From contig NZ_VNHY01000001.1 of the NCBI RefSeq assembly GCF_008124865.1, positions 620,001-684,000 on the forward strand: 64,000 bases of DNA, in the 5' to 3' direction. Origin of the DNA: Fodinibius salinus (lineage in GTDB: Bacteria > Bacteroidota > Rhodothermia > Balneolales > Balneolaceae). The notes under the pieces are model-generated. The model worked only from the letters and a program-made list of their open reading frames with translations, was not told the DNA's origin and ran no database searches. This document shows, in pieces, positions 63,112 through 64,000 of the stretch (positions within the stretch are counted from its first letter, which is position 1; each line of letters opens with the position of its first letter). The position numbers and the translations under genes were made by a program.

Positions 63112-64000
63112 CTAGCCCCCTATTTTTGGGATATAACTTTTTATGACCCCCCAAATGCCTTTTGCCGGGCGCAGTGATCGCTTATTGCGCAACACAGCCT
63201 TTCCAATAACTTCCGGCTGAAAGATATCTTCATCATAGTCTCCCAGATGTTTACGCAGGGCCGCACGCTTCTTCTTTTGAATCTCTTTATTAACTTCTTC
63301 CTGGGATTCCTCAACCTCTTTCTTTTTTTCTTTCTCTTTCTTCTGTGATGATTTAGAATCCGGTTCTGGCTCCGGCTTGGGCATATCCTCTTTAGTCAAA
63401 TGTGCCGGGCGGGGCTTACGAGTATGTTTTTTTGCCGTATCCGTTTGCTTCTGCTGTTTTTCCTCTGATTTCTGAGCTTTCTTTTTAGTGGCCGCTTTCT
63501 TCTTTTGAGATTTCTTAGGTGACCGACTACTCTTTTCTTGCTCTTTTCCTTTCTTGGAAGATAAGTCTTTGACAGTCAGCTGATCTCCCACCACATTCTT
63601 GATCGCATGGTAGTATTTTTTGTCATTATTACTTACGAAAGTGATTGCCGTACCCTTTTTATCATATCGACCCGTCCGACCAATACGATGGATATAATCT
63701 TCGGGATTGTTGGGGACATCAAAATTGACAATCAACGAGACGTCATCGATATCGATACCGCGCGAAAGAACATCCGTTGCTACCATCACCGGATGAGTAC
63801 GATTTTTAAACTGCCGCAGTGCTTCATTTCGCTCCTTTTGATCCCTGTCGCCATGCATACTTACAGCATTGACGTTACGCTTTTTAAGCATCCTTTCAAC
63901 CTGGTCAGTGCCCTTTTTGGTAGCACAAAATACGATAGCCGTTTCATATTTATCAGCATCAAAAAGCTGCTCAAAAAGTTTAATTTTCTTTTTGGGATGC
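63112..64000 (-). CDS. DEAD-box RNA helicase, C-terminal part (cut by window end)
   Basis: The frame is open to the right edge of the window, so the N-terminal part with the Walker A and DEAD motifs is missing. What remains is the helicase C-domain: IVFCATKKGTDQVERML, GDRDQKERNEALRQFK, VMVATDVLSRGIDIDDV and the HRIGRTGRYDKKG motif VI. A long basic, Lys/Glu-rich tail (from about 63600 down) follows, typical of RhlE-like or CsdA-like proteins that bind RNA. The internal ATG at 63891 is not the real start. Confidence 0.9.
   Translation of the reverse strand, partial: HPKKKIKLFEQLFDADKYETAIVFCATKKGTDQVERMLKKRNVNAVSMHGDRDQKERNEALRQFKNRTHPVMVATDVLSRGIDIDDVSLIVNFDVPNNPEDYIHRIGRTGRYDKKGTAITFVSNNDKKYYHAIKNVVGDQLTVKDLSSKKGKEQEKSSRSPKKSQKKKAATKKKAQKSEEKQQKQTDTAKKHTRKPRPAHLTKEDMPKPEPEPDSKSSQKKEKEKKKEVEESQEEVNKEIQKKKRAALRKHLGDYDEDIFQPEVIGKAVLRNKRSLRPAKGIWGVIKSYIPKIGG

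Noticed and set aside
1-64000. tRNA, rRNA, CRISPR array, transposase, integrase and toxin-antitoxin genes
   Set aside because: Looked for on both strands in all intergenic gaps; no T-arm-like GTTCGAATCC sequence, no regular spaced direct repeats and no matching protein motifs.

Overview
The window reads as one contiguous stretch of bacterial chromosome: dense genes, mostly housekeeping, with visibly AT-rich intergenic DNA. I saw no rRNA, tRNA, CRISPR array, insertion sequence or prophage module. The gene set fits a Gram-negative, menaquinone-using aerobe of the Bacteroidota / Rhodothermota / Balneolota assemblage, with Balneolota my best guess. The clues are type III glutamine synthetase, many Cys-lipidated proteins, rhomboids with a Bacteroidota-type tail, a Planctomycetes/Rhodothermota-style ECF sigma factor beside TPR-tailed kinases, weak Shine-Dalgarno signals and frequent TTG starts. 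The lineage is inferred; nothing here proves it.

0-23 kb is metabolism. A leftward run carries folate genes (pabB, pabC), a cysteine-less TlpA-like protein, pfkA, a TPR protein, a lipoprotein, ispG and two rhomboid proteases. Type III glnA is divergent from menA-menC-menE (menaquinone). A second leftward block holds purD, tpiA, a cysteine-less thioredoxin-fold lipoprotein and gatB. aguB-aguA give putrescine from agmatine. 22.7-30 kb is signalling and envelope: a TolB-like propeller lipoprotein, an ECF sigma factor, and two tandem paralogous transmembrane Ser/Thr kinases with divergent TPR sensor halves.

30-38.9 kb has pckA, prfA, purK-purE, three small proteins (one bacterial-PH-like, one TfoX-N-like), an M19 dipeptidase and a D-threonine-aldolase-like enzyme. 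38.9-53 kb is the most distinctive part: a leftward type IV pilus / type II secretion-like locus. It encodes PilC, PilB, a stand-alone cyclic-nucleotide-binding protein, PilT, a fused PilM-PilN, a PilO with a PilP-like tail, and a secretin ending in a SPOR domain. Two rightward membrane genes separate this from a short atypical pilin, whose C-terminus is Cys followed by five Ser, and an O-antigen-ligase/oligosaccharyltransferase-like gene just downstream of it. The parts together suggest an envelope filament machine with glycosylated pilin.

53-64 kb is a repeat-rich intergenic stretch followed by mixed genes: an Ig-like lipoprotein, a fatty-acid desaturase, an AAA+-like protein that has lost its ATPase motifs, an eIF1/SUI1-like factor, a 58-residue acidic protein, a metallopeptidase-like protein with altered catalytic residues, DinB-like, Nei-like, a membrane protein overlapping a sialidase-like lipoprotein, plsC, and the C-terminal part of a DEAD-box helicase cut by the window end.

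The strongest leads are the fused pilus machine with its unusual pilin and adjacent glycosyltransferase, and the pseudo-AAA+ protein. Decayed GC-rich repeats of types common in related genomes lie in several intergenic regions.
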